Positions 8,268-16,645 of a stretch of 42,684 nt of DNA are shown one piece after another. Location: the IMG/VR virus record IMGVR_UViG_3300008012_000050, positions 1 to 42,684 of that record; one strand, written 5' to 3'. A program made the position numbers and the translations under genes. Position 1 is the stretch's first letter. Each line of letters opens with the position of its first letter. Source of the DNA: a virus. Below the pieces are notes generated by a model that saw nothing but the letters and a program-made list of their open reading frames with translations, ran no database searches and was not told the DNA's origin.

Positions 8268-8343
8268 GGGGTTATAGCTCAGTAGGGAGAGCGACTGGTT
8301 TGCAATCAGTAGGTCGTGGGTTCGATTCCCTCTAACTCCACCA
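8268..8343 (+). tRNA. tRNA-Ala (anticodon UGC)
   Basis: A full 76-nt cloverleaf. Acceptor GGGGTTA pairs with TAACTCC (one G-T). The anticodon loop TTTGCAA carries TGC. CCA is encoded at 8341-8343. Alanine is written overwhelmingly as GCA in the surrounding genes, the codon this tRNA reads. Confidence 0.95.
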
Positions 8344-8350
8344 CGTTTTC

Positions 8351-8440
8351 GGAAGATTGGCAGAGTGGTTGAATGCACTGGTCTTGAAAACCAGCATACC
8401 TTTATCGGTATCGAAGGTTCGAATCCTTCATCTTCCGCCA
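8351..8440 (+). tRNA. tRNA-Ser (anticodon UGA)
   Basis: A 90-nt class II tRNA with a long variable arm. Acceptor GGAAGAT pairs with ATCTTCC. The anticodon loop CTTGAAA carries TGA. Discriminator G and encoded CCA at 8438-8440. It reads the TCA codons common in this window. Confidence 0.95.
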
Positions 8441-8458
8441 GATTAGTTTTTAAAACAC

Positions 8459-8465
8459 CTAAATA
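8459..8465 (+). promoter_or_regulatory. Late-promoter-like box CTAAATA
   Basis: CTAAATA ends five bases before ATG 8471, in the gap after tRNA-Ser. The spacing repeats that at 4918, 32220, 34403 and 42525. Confidence 0.5.
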
Positions 8466-8470
8466 GTTGT

Positions 8471-9034
8471 ATGCCAAGAATAGTAGACACATTAATAGTT
8501 TTTAGAATCCTTAAACTCCTTACTACAAAGTGGGAAAACTTCAAAGCATTTAAACTCGGAATCATTGATAGGAATGGAAATCGTATCAAAGACAAATCAG
8601 TTGAAACTGCAGAAGAGAAAGATTCATTTGATTTACTTCATAGGTTAGTCTTTAATCTTAAAAGAATCATTAACAAAATTCCATTCGGTAAAACTGCATT
8701 TGCATCATATGCTGTTGCACTTCTTTTACTCAAAGAACACACTCAATTAAAAGAAAATCAAATGGAAGAACTATGTGAGAAGTTCTACCATCACTTAAAA
8801 AATGAAGACTTACTAATAACAGAGATGTTAACAGAAGCAATGGAAGTGGGAGATATTGAAGTCAATCATACCTATCGTTTGAAAAGACAATTAAAAGAAC
8901 AGAATGACACTATCTATCCCGAAAAAACACAAGTGTCTATCTTACAAGAACATAGTAAGGTGTTTGGAATAACATGTTATATTGGGTTCATTGGAGAAGA
9001 CAGAGTATTGGTGACTGCAGATGATGTTTATTGA
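8471..9034 (+). CDS. Conserved phage protein, unknown function
   Basis: 187 residues, starting MPRIVDTLIVFRILKLLTTK, with a conserved-looking core KLGIIDRNGNRIKDK...LHRLVFNLKRIINKIPFGK. I have seen this core in many marine T4-like phages next to structural genes, without a known role. It is mainly helical, with a short beta C-terminus. There is no signal peptide or catalytic motif. The ATG lies five bases after a late-type box, so late expression is likely. Its end overlaps the phosphatase gene. Confidence 0.7.
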   Translation: MPRIVDTLIVFRILKLLTTKWENFKAFKLGIIDRNGNRIKDKSVETAEEKDSFDLLHRLVFNLKRIINKIPFGKTAFASYAVALLLLKEHTQLKENQMEELCEKFYHHLKNEDLLITEMLTEAMEVGDIEVNHTYRLKRQLKEQNDTIYPEKTQVSILQEHSKVFGITCYIGFIGEDRVLVTADDVY

Positions 9035-9779
9035 AGCAGTACTTAATGTCGATTCTTTGATATACTCAAAGACTCCACCTAAACAATTTAATAAGAAGGC
9101 TTCTGAAAAACTTTTTGATGACGGATGGATGGACATGGAAGTCCCTTTACCACCTAAGAATAGTTCAAGACAATCTGTATCAGAACTTAACGAGATAATT
9201 GATAGACGAGAGATGTTATCAGATTTCGACAAAAGGGTTTATATAAACACTAATGAATCCACCACATATTACATCAAAGAATTTTTGGATGGACAGGACT
9301 TAGAGTATGATGTAAAAGACATAGAAAAGATTACAGATGCTGCTAAACATATTGGTAGGTATTATAAAAACAAATTTAATAGACCTAGACCACATCAACT
9401 TGCAGAAGCACTGGGGATGGATAAGTATACTTATGAGAAGTATGAGACAACGGGTTCTCCTTCATATCCATCTAACCATGCCCTACAAGCACGAATGGTT
9501 GCACATTATTACGGAGAGAAGTATCCTGCACAAAAGAAACACCTTCTCAAAGCAGCTGACATGAGTGCAGAGGGACGAATAAATGCAGGAGTACATTATC
9601 CTTCAGATAAGTTTGTTGCATATGAGATTGCAGATAAACTTGTAGAGTTTTTTAAGACAGATAAATTAACTGAAGATGCACCTATGAATGCAACAGGTGT
9701 ATCAACTGCAACAGATACTTCAGTTGGACATATAAGAAAAAAGAAAAAAAAGAATGACCCGTTATTAAAACGATTTTAA
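9021..9779 (+). CDS. PAP2-superfamily (acid phosphatase-like) protein
   Basis: 252 residues. All three PAP2/vanadium-haloperoxidase motifs are visible: K-x6-R-P at K116-P124 (KNKFNRPRP), the central motif YPSNHA at ~149-154, and R-x5-H-x3-D from R186 to D196 (RINAGVHYPSD). These residues form the phosphate site and the His nucleophile in class A acid phosphatases. Neither a signal peptide nor the membrane spans of lipid phosphatases are present, so it acts in the cytoplasm or the virion. A basic tail (RKKKKKK) could bind nucleic acid. The start overlaps the previous gene; ATG 9021 or 9024 is possible. Substrate unknown. Confidence 0.85.
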   Translation: MMFIEAVLNVDSLIYSKTPPKQFNKKASEKLFDDGWMDMEVPLPPKNSSRQSVSELNEIIDRREMLSDFDKRVYINTNESTTYYIKEFLDGQDLEYDVKDIEKITDAAKHIGRYYKNKFNRPRPHQLAEALGMDKYTYEKYETTGSPSYPSNHALQARMVAHYYGEKYPAQKKHLLKAADMSAEGRINAGVHYPSDKFVAYEIADKLVEFFKTDKLTEDAPMNATGVSTATDTSVGHIRKKKKKNDPLLKRF

Positions 9780-9783
9780 CATT

Positions 9784-10971
9784 ATGAAATATTTGAATTA
9801 CTTGGCATTAGTTACGTCTATAGGAATCGCATCGATTGCTGCATACTTTTCTGTATTAGGACTTGCAACTATATTTGCAGGTGCATTTATGGGTATCGTT
9901 ATCATGGCAGGTGCATTAGAGTTCGGTAAGATTGTCAGTGCAGCCTATCTACATTTGTTTTGGGAGAGACTTAACTACTTTAAGTACTACCTAGTGTTTA
10001 GTGTTATAGTGTTAATGTTGATTACCTCGTTAGGCATTTTCGGTTACTTATCCAAAGCACATTCAGAACAAACAGGTGATACTGCACAAGCACAATCGGT
10101 AGTGACTCGTATTGATAATCAGATAGTCAGAGAACAGAATAAGATATCAACCTATGAGAGTAGGATTGAATCACTGGGTGGTTCTAAGATAGATGTCAGT
10201 GCATCTATAGAACAACAGGAAGAGATAAGAGATGGTGCATGGGATAGGGTACAAGGGGACATAGACTATGCAAAGGGTCAGATAGAGAGTCTTAGAGGTC
10301 AACTTACAACACTTGACACTGCAGTCAACGAACTAAGGAACAAGGGAGTCGAGGTCATCACTACTGATGAGGGTGGAGTGTTTCAAGGTGCAGAGACAGA
10401 AACCATAGACTATGTTGCACAAGCAAATACACTATTTGAACAACAAAAGAGTCAGAGAGAACAGATAAGAGATGACATTGCAGAACAACAGAGTAACATA
10501 GACAAGTATAGACAAAATGCACAAGACACTATTGACACTGCAAACAACGAAATTAAGAGTTTACAACAGTCATCAACTGGGGATGTAGATGACTTGATTA
10601 AAAAAACTGATGAATTTAACTTGTTGATTGACCAATCTTATGATACAATAGATGTATTGAAGTTAGAAAAGTTTGATTCAGAACAGGTCATACTTAACTT
10701 AGAACGAGAAGTTGGCCCAATCAAGTATATTGCAGAGATAATATACGGACAAGAGGACAGTGTCAAGTACCTTGACAACGCAGTTAGATGGGTCATTTTC
10801 ATGTTAATCTTTGTGTTTGACCCACTTGCAGTGTTATTACTAGTGTCATCACTTGCAATGATGACAAAGCAGAAAGAGATTATTGAGGAGAAAAAACCAC
10901 CAGTAATCGAACAAAGATATGTTCTACAAGTACCAAAAAAGAGAGTACAAACAATTAAAACAGATAAATAA
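9784..10971 (+). CDS. Phage inner-membrane protein with long coiled coil
   Basis: 395 residues. Three hydrophobic spans (~5-27, 29-48, 66-88) are followed by ~240 residues of coiled coil rich in Gln, Asp and Glu (~95-325), then a C-terminal span around FMLIFVFDPLAVLLLVSSLA and a basic tail. I recognise this layout, and the FDPLAVLL motif, from T4-like marine phages, where the function is unknown. The coiled coil between membrane anchors suggests a periplasmic or cytoplasmic stalk, possibly used for superinfection control or lysis timing; this is speculation. Confidence 0.75.
   Translation: MKYLNYLALVTSIGIASIAAYFSVLGLATIFAGAFMGIVIMAGALEFGKIVSAAYLHLFWERLNYFKYYLVFSVIVLMLITSLGIFGYLSKAHSEQTGDTAQAQSVVTRIDNQIVREQNKISTYESRIESLGGSKIDVSASIEQQEEIRDGAWDRVQGDIDYAKGQIESLRGQLTTLDTAVNELRNKGVEVITTDEGGVFQGAETETIDYVAQANTLFEQQKSQREQIRDDIAEQQSNIDKYRQNAQDTIDTANNEIKSLQQSSTGDVDDLIKKTDEFNLLIDQSYDTIDVLKLEKFDSEQVILNLEREVGPIKYIAEIIYGQEDSVKYLDNAVRWVIFMLIFVFDPLAVLLLVSSLAMMTKQKEIIEEKKPPVIEQRYVLQVPKKRVQTIKTDK
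10964..10970 (+). promoter_or_regulatory. Late-promoter-like box ATAAATA
   Basis: ATAAATA overlaps the end of the coiled-coil gene, 36 bases before ATG 11007, which also has AGGAG. Confidence 0.4.
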
Positions 10972-11006
10972 ATGGTTAACACCAAATCTAAATTTAGGAG
11001 AATAAA

Positions 11007-11204
11007 ATGTCAGGAGAAGAACTAACAAGTACTTTAACACCAGCAGAAATTAAACAACATCTAACCGATAATCCACCAACTAGACCTGATGATTATGATA
11101 CCCTTGCAGACGACCACGGTGCAAAGGTTAATTATGATGCATCAATGGTAGACCATCAAAATGCATTAGATGCTGTTCAAGCAATAATTGACTCACAAGT
11201 ATAA
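11007..11204 (+). CDS. Small acidic protein, unknown function
   Basis: 65 residues (MSGEELTSTLTPAEIKQHL...), with AGGAG seven bases upstream and an ATAAATA box before that. Acidic, soluble, probably helical at both ends. No domain recognised. It is followed by the primase promoter, so it may close a late transcription unit. Confidence 0.65.
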   Translation: MSGEELTSTLTPAEIKQHLTDNPPTRPDDYDTLADDHGAKVNYDASMVDHQNALDAVQAIIDSQV

Positions 11205-11216
11205 GTAAAAAACACC

Positions 11217-11245
11217 TTGTAAATAACATTAGTATCATGTATAAT
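11217..11245 (+). promoter_or_regulatory. Sigma70-type promoter of the primase operon
   Basis: TTGTAA, 17-base spacer, TATAAT (11240-11245). The -10 lies in the loop of a 16-bp inverted repeat. Expected start is ~11252, at or beside ATG 11253. Confidence 0.65.
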
Positions 11246-11259
11246 GGTACTAATGTTAT
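11223..11259. promoter_or_regulatory. 16-bp inverted repeat spanning the primase -10 element
   Basis: ATAACATTAGTATCAT (11223-11238) and ATGGTACTAATGTTAT (11244-11259) pair along all 16 positions with one T-G, leaving loop GTATA. The repeat covers the -10 and the likely start codon, so it could be an operator or a cruciform. Confidence 0.6.
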
Positions 11260-12299
11260 GGTTAGAACGAAAATACTTGAGTATGGTCGTATCCTCGTTG
11301 GATATGGCAAAATGGAAGGGAGATACCACCCTTAATCACCGTTGTCTCTATTGTGGAGACTCATCAAAAAACACTTATAAAGCACGTGGATACCACTTTG
11401 CAGTCGAGCAGAGTTATATCTACAAATGTCATAATTGTGGTAAATCTACATCATCAGTAAACTTTATCAAAGACCACTTTCCAGTTATTCATAAAGAGTA
11501 CGTAAAAGAGTGGTTGAAGGAAAGTGGTCGTAAACCTAAGAATCATGCAAGTGGACATAAGATGCCATCTGCAAACACCTTCAAATTTATACCCAAAACA
11601 GAGATAAATACAAAAGATATTATGACTGTTGAAAACCTAAAATTTCTAATGAAACCGTGCAACGAAGTTGCAGTTGCAAAGAAATATCTAGAAGATAGAA
11701 TGATTCCCGAAGTACATTTCAAAGATTTATGGTATACAGAACACCCACAATCTTTAAGCATGTTATCTTCTAAATACAAAGACCGAGTTCTTGGAAACGA
11801 CCCAAGAATCATATTACCATTCTTCAGTGAGGATGGTGAACTCATAGGAATCAGTGGAAGAGCAATCAATGACTCACCACTTAGATACTTAACTATGAGA
11901 TTCAGAGATGATTTGCCACTCATCTTTAATTTTAATAAAGTGGATAGAACTAAAACAATTTATGTGACTGAAGGGCCCATAGATAGTTTATTCCTACCCA
12001 ACTCAATTGCAGTTGCAGGTAGTGATTTCAAAAAAATTGATGAGTCAATAAAAGATAAAGCAGTACTCATATTTGATAATGAACCAAGAAACAAAGAAAT
12101 ACTAAAAAAGATAGACGAGGTAATTGACCTTGGGTATTCAGTATGTGTATGGAACGATAGAAGAGTTGATGCTTACAAAGATATCAATGAAATGGTTCTT
12201 AATGGATTGACAGAAGAGGAAATAAAAAGTATAATAGATGAATGCACGTTCACGGGTCTTAGTGCAAAGTTAAAGCTACAGGAATATAAAAAGATATGA
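11253..12299 (+). CDS. 61: DNA primase, T4 gp61-like
   Basis: About 348 residues. The N-terminus carries a zinc ribbon (CLYCGD ... YKCHNCGK) like that of T4 gp61 and DnaG. The C-terminal half has TOPRIM motifs: VTEGPID (catalytic Glu), then LIFDNEPRN (acidic pair) and DAYKDINEMV. It should make RNA primers at the fork with a gp41-type helicase. T4 gp61 is 342 residues, so the length fits. The ATG at 11244 is unlikely because it lies inside the -10; 11253 sits at the expected transcript start, and 11283 (MVVSSLDMAKWK) is the other candidate. The stop overlaps nrdA as ATGA. Confidence 0.85.
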   Translation: MLWLERKYLSMVVSSLDMAKWKGDTTLNHRCLYCGDSSKNTYKARGYHFAVEQSYIYKCHNCGKSTSSVNFIKDHFPVIHKEYVKEWLKESGRKPKNHASGHKMPSANTFKFIPKTEINTKDIMTVENLKFLMKPCNEVAVAKKYLEDRMIPEVHFKDLWYTEHPQSLSMLSSKYKDRVLGNDPRIILPFFSEDGELIGISGRAINDSPLRYLTMRFRDDLPLIFNFNKVDRTKTIYVTEGPIDSLFLPNSIAVAGSDFKKIDESIKDKAVLIFDNEPRNKEILKKIDEVIDLGYSVCVWNDRRVDAYKDINEMVLNGLTEEEIKSIIDECTFTGLSAKLKLQEYKKI

Positions 12300-14611
12300 G
12301 TCAAACAACAATACAAGTAATTAAATCAGACGGTTCTAAAGTAGAGATAAACTTAGATAAGATTCATAGAATGGTAGAGAAAGCATGTAAAGGTATTACA
12401 GGTGTATCTGAATCATTAGTAGAGATGAATAGTGGATTACAATTCTATGATGGTATTACTACAATAGATATCCAAAAGATTCTAGTCAAATCTGCAAGTG
12501 ATTTGATATCATTAGAAAATCCTAATTATCAATTCGTTGCAGCAAGACTATTATTGTTTGGAATACAGAAACAAGTGTTCAACACTAAATGGAAAGACTC
12601 GACTATCTATCCACCACTTTATGATATCATAGAAAAAAATATTGATAGAAATGTTTATGATTCTAGTATTCTAACCATCTATAGTAAAGATGAGATAGAG
12701 CAATGCAACAGATATATTAGACATAACAGAGACTTAGACTTTACATATGCAGGTCTACAACAAATCGTAGATAAGTATTTGGTTCAAGATAGAAGTAATG
12801 GAGAGGTGTTTGAGACACCACAATTTATGTATATGTTAATTGCAATGACTCTATTCAGAAACTATGATAAAGATAATCGATTAGACTATGTTAAAAGATA
12901 TTATGATGCTATCTCTACATTCAAAATCAATATCCCAACACCAATCATGGCAGGAGTCAGAACACCATTAAGACAATTTGCATCATGTGTTCTTGTCGAT
13001 TCAAATGATTCTTTAGATTCTATTTTTAGTTCAGACATGGCAATCGGAAGATATGTTGCTCAAAGAGCAGGTATTGGAATCAATGCAGGACGTATTAGAG
13101 GACTAGGTTCTAAGATTAGAGGAGGAGAAGTTCAACACACTGGTGTTATCCCATTCCTTAAAAAGTTTGAGACCACTGTTAGGTGTTGTACTCAAAACGG
13201 AGTAAGGGGAGGAAGTGCAACAGTTCATTTCCCTATCTGGCATCAAGAGATAGAAGACATTATAGTTCTGAAGAACAACAAAGGAACAGAAGACAATAGA
13301 GTTAGAAAATTGGATTATTCTATTCAGTTATCTGAACTATTCTATAAGAGATTTCTTGCAAACGAAGAGATTACATTGTTCAGTCCACATGATGTTAAAG
13401 GATTATATGAAGCATTTGGAACACCCGAGTTTGATGAACTCTATGAGAAATATGAACGTGCAACTTCTATACCTAAGACTAAAGTAAGTGCAAGAGAATT
13501 GTTCACTGATATTCTAAAGGAAAGAGCAGAGACAGGAAGAATCTATATTATGAATATAGACCACTCTAACAGTCATAGTTCATTCTTAGATAAGGTCAAC
13601 ATGAGTAATCTGTGTCAAGAGATAACATTACCAACAGACCCAATTGACCATATTGATGGAGAAGGGGAGATTGCATTGTGTATTCTATCTGCAATCAATA
13701 TAGGTATTATTAAGATGGAAGAGTTGAGTAATCTATGTGACCTTGCAGTCAGAGGATTAGAGGAACTAATTGATTTTCAAGAGTATCCAGTAGAAGCAGC
13801 AAAGAGGTCAACACTTGCACGTAGGTCATTGGGAATAGGATACATTGGTCTTGCACATTTCCTTGCAAAGAACAAGGTTAAGTATAATGACCCCGAAGCA
13901 CATAAACTGGTACACGACCTAACAGAAAAGTTTCAGTATGAGTTATTAAAATCATCTAATCAAATTGCATCAGAAAAAGGTGCATGTGATTACTTTAATA
14001 GAACTAAGTACTCACAAGGCATCTTACCTATTGATACTTATAAGAAGGATGTTGATACAATTGTTCCAAATGAATTAAAATGTGACTGGGATAAACTAAG
14101 AACATGTATCCAAGTGCATGGTCTAAGACACTCTACATTGACTGCACAAATGCCGTCAGAGAGCTCCTCAGTCGTCTCTAATGCAACAAATGGAATAGAA
14201 CCACCAAGAGACTACCTTAGTGTTAAGAAGAGTAAAAAAGGAACACTTAAACAGGTAGTTCCACAATATTCTATATTAAAAAACTCTTATACATTACTAT
14301 GGGACATGGAAGACAATGATGGATATATCAAAATTGTTGCAGTGATGCAGAAGTTCTTTGACCAAGCAATCAGTGGAAACTGGTCATACAATCCCGAGAA
14401 CTATGATAACGGAGAAGTTCCAGTATCAATCATGGCAAAAGACTTATTGAACACTTACAAATATGGTTGGAAGACAAGTTATTACCAAAACACTATGGAT
14501 GGTAAAACAGAAGATGTTGTTAAAGATGAAAACTCTGCAATGAATGATTATGTTCCACCAATGATGGATTCACCAAATGATGAGGAGGATTGTGATGCCT
14601 GTGCCATTTAA
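12296..14611 (+). CDS. nrdA: Ribonucleoside-diphosphate reductase class I, alpha subunit
   Basis: 771 residues, close to E. coli NrdA (761). Residues ~1-90 form an ATP-cone with the typical start IQVIKSDGSKVEINLDKI. Active-site residues align with E. coli: Cys231 in FASCVLVD, and Asn438, Cys440 and Glu442 in NLCQEITLP. The motif PSESSSVVSNATNGIEPPR is diagnostic. The C-terminal tail ends CDACAI, the Cys pair that re-reduces the active site; glutaredoxin encoded at 17436 is its likely electron donor. It makes dNDPs from NDPs. It is coupled to the primase upstream, and its last bases overlap the oxygenase gene. Confidence 0.97.
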   Translation: MSQTTIQVIKSDGSKVEINLDKIHRMVEKACKGITGVSESLVEMNSGLQFYDGITTIDIQKILVKSASDLISLENPNYQFVAARLLLFGIQKQVFNTKWKDSTIYPPLYDIIEKNIDRNVYDSSILTIYSKDEIEQCNRYIRHNRDLDFTYAGLQQIVDKYLVQDRSNGEVFETPQFMYMLIAMTLFRNYDKDNRLDYVKRYYDAISTFKINIPTPIMAGVRTPLRQFASCVLVDSNDSLDSIFSSDMAIGRYVAQRAGIGINAGRIRGLGSKIRGGEVQHTGVIPFLKKFETTVRCCTQNGVRGGSATVHFPIWHQEIEDIIVLKNNKGTEDNRVRKLDYSIQLSELFYKRFLANEEITLFSPHDVKGLYEAFGTPEFDELYEKYERATSIPKTKVSARELFTDILKERAETGRIYIMNIDHSNSHSSFLDKVNMSNLCQEITLPTDPIDHIDGEGEIALCILSAINIGIIKMEELSNLCDLAVRGLEELIDFQEYPVEAAKRSTLARRSLGIGYIGLAHFLAKNKVKYNDPEAHKLVHDLTEKFQYELLKSSNQIASEKGACDYFNRTKYSQGILPIDTYKKDVDTIVPNELKCDWDKLRTCIQVHGLRHSTLTAQMPSESSSVVSNATNGIEPPRDYLSVKKSKKGTLKQVVPQYSILKNSYTLLWDMEDNDGYIKIVAVMQKFFDQAISGNWSYNPENYDNGEVPVSIMAKDLLNTYKYGWKTSYYQNTMDGKTEDVVKDENSAMNDYVPPMMDSPNDEEDCDACAI

Positions 14612-15551
14612 AGATAGAACTGAAAAAATTCAGTATGAAGATGAGATGGAAAAGATGTCAGGCAAGATATCACCTATTACAATGAAGTTTCTAGAAGATG
14701 GGTATGTGGTATTGAGGAACTTTATCCCTAAAGATATTATTAACATGACACTGGATGCATGGAAAGTATCAGAAAGAGACCCAAGTCACAATGAACATTT
14801 CTTTTATAGAGAAGACGACATCATTCATGATTCACCCGCAGAAACTTTAAATAAATCAGTTGGTGCATATAACTTTCCACCTGCAGTTGCTCTGCATAGG
14901 TGGATGAGAGATAATTTAGATAATGTTTTTGATATCAAATTAGTTGATACATATTCATACACTAGAAAATATGACAGAGGTGCATATCTAAAAGCACATA
15001 CTGATAGACCATCATGTGAAATATCTTGCACTGTATGTTTAGACTATGCATCTGATGATGGTACTCCATGGAAGATATGGGTGCAGAAGGATAGAAACTA
15101 TGTTGATATAGGTGCAGATATAGAATACTTAGGAAGTATCTCACAACAATTACCACATAGAGAAAGGGTTGGAACTGCAATTTCATTAGAGGTAGGAGAT
15201 GTTTTACTTTATCAAGGGCCAAATGCAATTCACTGGAGAGACAAATTTTTAGGTGAATATAGTTATCATATGTTTTTACATTTTATAAATCCTGCAGGAT
15301 ATATTACTGCATTTCCCGACTCGTCAATAGGATATCTAGGAAGAGGTGCAGACGAAAGAGATGCAACTGTATTTGCATATGATGGAAGACCAAATAGATA
15401 TGCACCCGAAAGTGAAAAAAGTGAACAGTTTCAGAAAGCAATGAATCGTTGGGATGGATGGGATGAGTCAGATGGGAAGTATGGAAAGAAATCAGATTAT
15501 CTAAATAACTATTCCTATTTAACCAAGACAGAAATTAAGAAGAATAAATGA
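14595..15551 (+). CDS. 2-oxoglutarate/Fe(II)-dependent oxygenase between nrdA and nrdB
   Basis: 318 residues from ATG 14595, chosen because GAGGAGG lies six bases upstream; an in-frame ATG at 14577 has no such site. The iron motif is visible: YLKAHTDRP gives His-x-Asp, and GPNAIHWRD supplies the distal His, followed by a Tyr/His-rich strand (YSYHMFLHF). This is the jelly-roll pattern of prolyl-hydroxylase-like dioxygenases. It overlaps both nrdA and nrdB (ATGA), so it is co-translated with ribonucleotide reductase, yet nothing shows that its substrate is a nucleotide. The C-terminal ~70 residues are extra, rich in Asp, Gly, Trp and Tyr. Confidence 0.8.
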   Translation: MPVPFKDRTEKIQYEDEMEKMSGKISPITMKFLEDGYVVLRNFIPKDIINMTLDAWKVSERDPSHNEHFFYREDDIIHDSPAETLNKSVGAYNFPPAVALHRWMRDNLDNVFDIKLVDTYSYTRKYDRGAYLKAHTDRPSCEISCTVCLDYASDDGTPWKIWVQKDRNYVDIGADIEYLGSISQQLPHRERVGTAISLEVGDVLLYQGPNAIHWRDKFLGEYSYHMFLHFINPAGYITAFPDSSIGYLGRGADERDATVFAYDGRPNRYAPESEKSEQFQKAMNRWDGWDESDGKYGKKSDYLNNYSYLTKTEIKKNK

Positions 15552-16645
15552 CAGTATTTAATAAGAACAAAGTTGACTTCACAAAGAATAAGATATTCTT
15601 TGGAGAGGAGTTAAACACACAAAGATTTGATGAGTTCAAGTATCCGATATTTGATAAACTCACCCAAACGCAATTAGGATTCTTTTGGAGACCCGAAGAG
15701 GTATCTCTACAGAAAGATAGAGCAGATTATCAGAATCTTAATGATGCACAAAAACACATATTTACCTCTAATTTGAGGTATCAAACTTTACTAGACTCGG
15801 TTCAAGGTCGTGCTCCATCCATAGCATTTTTACCGTTTGTGACACTTCCCGAACTCGAGTCTTGTATTATTACTTGGGATTTTATGGAGACAATCCATAG
15901 TAGAAGTTATACACATATCATTAAGAATATCTATGCAGACCCTAGTGATATCTTTGACACTATACTTGACGAAGAAGCAATTGTAAAACGTGCAGAAATG
16001 GTCACTGAAAAGTATGACGAGTTTATTGCACTTGGTCGTAGAAGATTACTTGGTCTTAAAGTAGATGATTACGATTTATATAAGGCACTATACCTTGCAT
16101 TGATATCAGTTAACATCTTAGAAGGAATCAGATTCTTTGTATCCTTTGCATGTTCATTCGGATTCGGAGAACTTAAGATGATGGAAGGAAGTGCAAAGAT
16201 TATATCTCTTATTGCAAGAGACGAATCACAACATCTTGCAATATCACAACACATACTAAAGTGCTATAAGAACCAAGAGAACGATAAGTTAATGAATCAA
16301 GTAATGAAAGATTGTGAAAAGGAAGTATATGAGTTATACGAAGATGCAGTTAAACAAGAGAAAGATTGGGCAGACTTCCTATTCCAACACGGGTCAATGA
16401 TTGGATTATCAACACAACTACTAGGAAACTATGTTGAGTTTATTGCAAACAAAAGACTTCGTGCTATAGGACTCAATCCTATCTATGACATTTCTTCAAC
16501 AAACAACCCTTTACCATGGACACAACATTGGTTCAACAGTAGAGGACTTCAGAATGCACCACAAGAGACAGAGATAGAGTCTTATGTCATTGGTGGTATC
16601 AAACAAGATGTAGATGATTCTACCTTTGAGGACTTTAAATTGTAG
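15548..16645 (+). CDS. nrdB: Ribonucleoside-diphosphate reductase class I, beta subunit
   Basis: 365 residues. The signature RPEEVSLQKDRADY supplies metal ligand Asp57. METIHSRSYTHI gives Glu114, His117 and the radical Tyr121, equal to E. coli Glu115, His118 and Tyr122, so it should be a class Ia di-iron tyrosyl-radical subunit. The second ligand set is seen in FVSFACSFGFGELKMMEG and ARDESQHLAI. The C-terminus ends acidic and hydrophobic (DSTFEDFKL), as needed to dock on NrdA. It is ATGA-coupled to the oxygenase, and the next gene starts right after its stop. Confidence 0.97.
   Translation: MTVFNKNKVDFTKNKIFFGEELNTQRFDEFKYPIFDKLTQTQLGFFWRPEEVSLQKDRADYQNLNDAQKHIFTSNLRYQTLLDSVQGRAPSIAFLPFVTLPELESCIITWDFMETIHSRSYTHIIKNIYADPSDIFDTILDEEAIVKRAEMVTEKYDEFIALGRRRLLGLKVDDYDLYKALYLALISVNILEGIRFFVSFACSFGFGELKMMEGSAKIISLIARDESQHLAISQHILKCYKNQENDKLMNQVMKDCEKEVYELYEDAVKQEKDWADFLFQHGSMIGLSTQLLGNYVEFIANKRLRAIGLNPIYDISSTNNPLPWTQHWFNSRGLQNAPQETEIESYVIGGIKQDVDDSTFEDFKL

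Noticed and set aside
8182-8440. Prophage attachment site at the tRNA genes
   Set aside because: No integrase and no repeated tRNA 3' end in the window; gene content is that of a lytic T4-like phage.
8220-8492. 90-codon minus-strand frame containing EDEGFEPS
   Set aside because: It is the complement of the tRNA-Ala and tRNA-Ser genes; this peptide is a well-known false product of antisense tRNA translation.
9337-9564. 75-codon + strand frame inside the PAP2 gene
   Set aside because: The overlapping frame holds all three PAP2 motifs; this one has none.
11258-11335. 25-codon frame starting ATGGTTAGAACG
   Set aside because: It lies inside the primase gene in another frame, with no ribosome site and no feature in the peptide.
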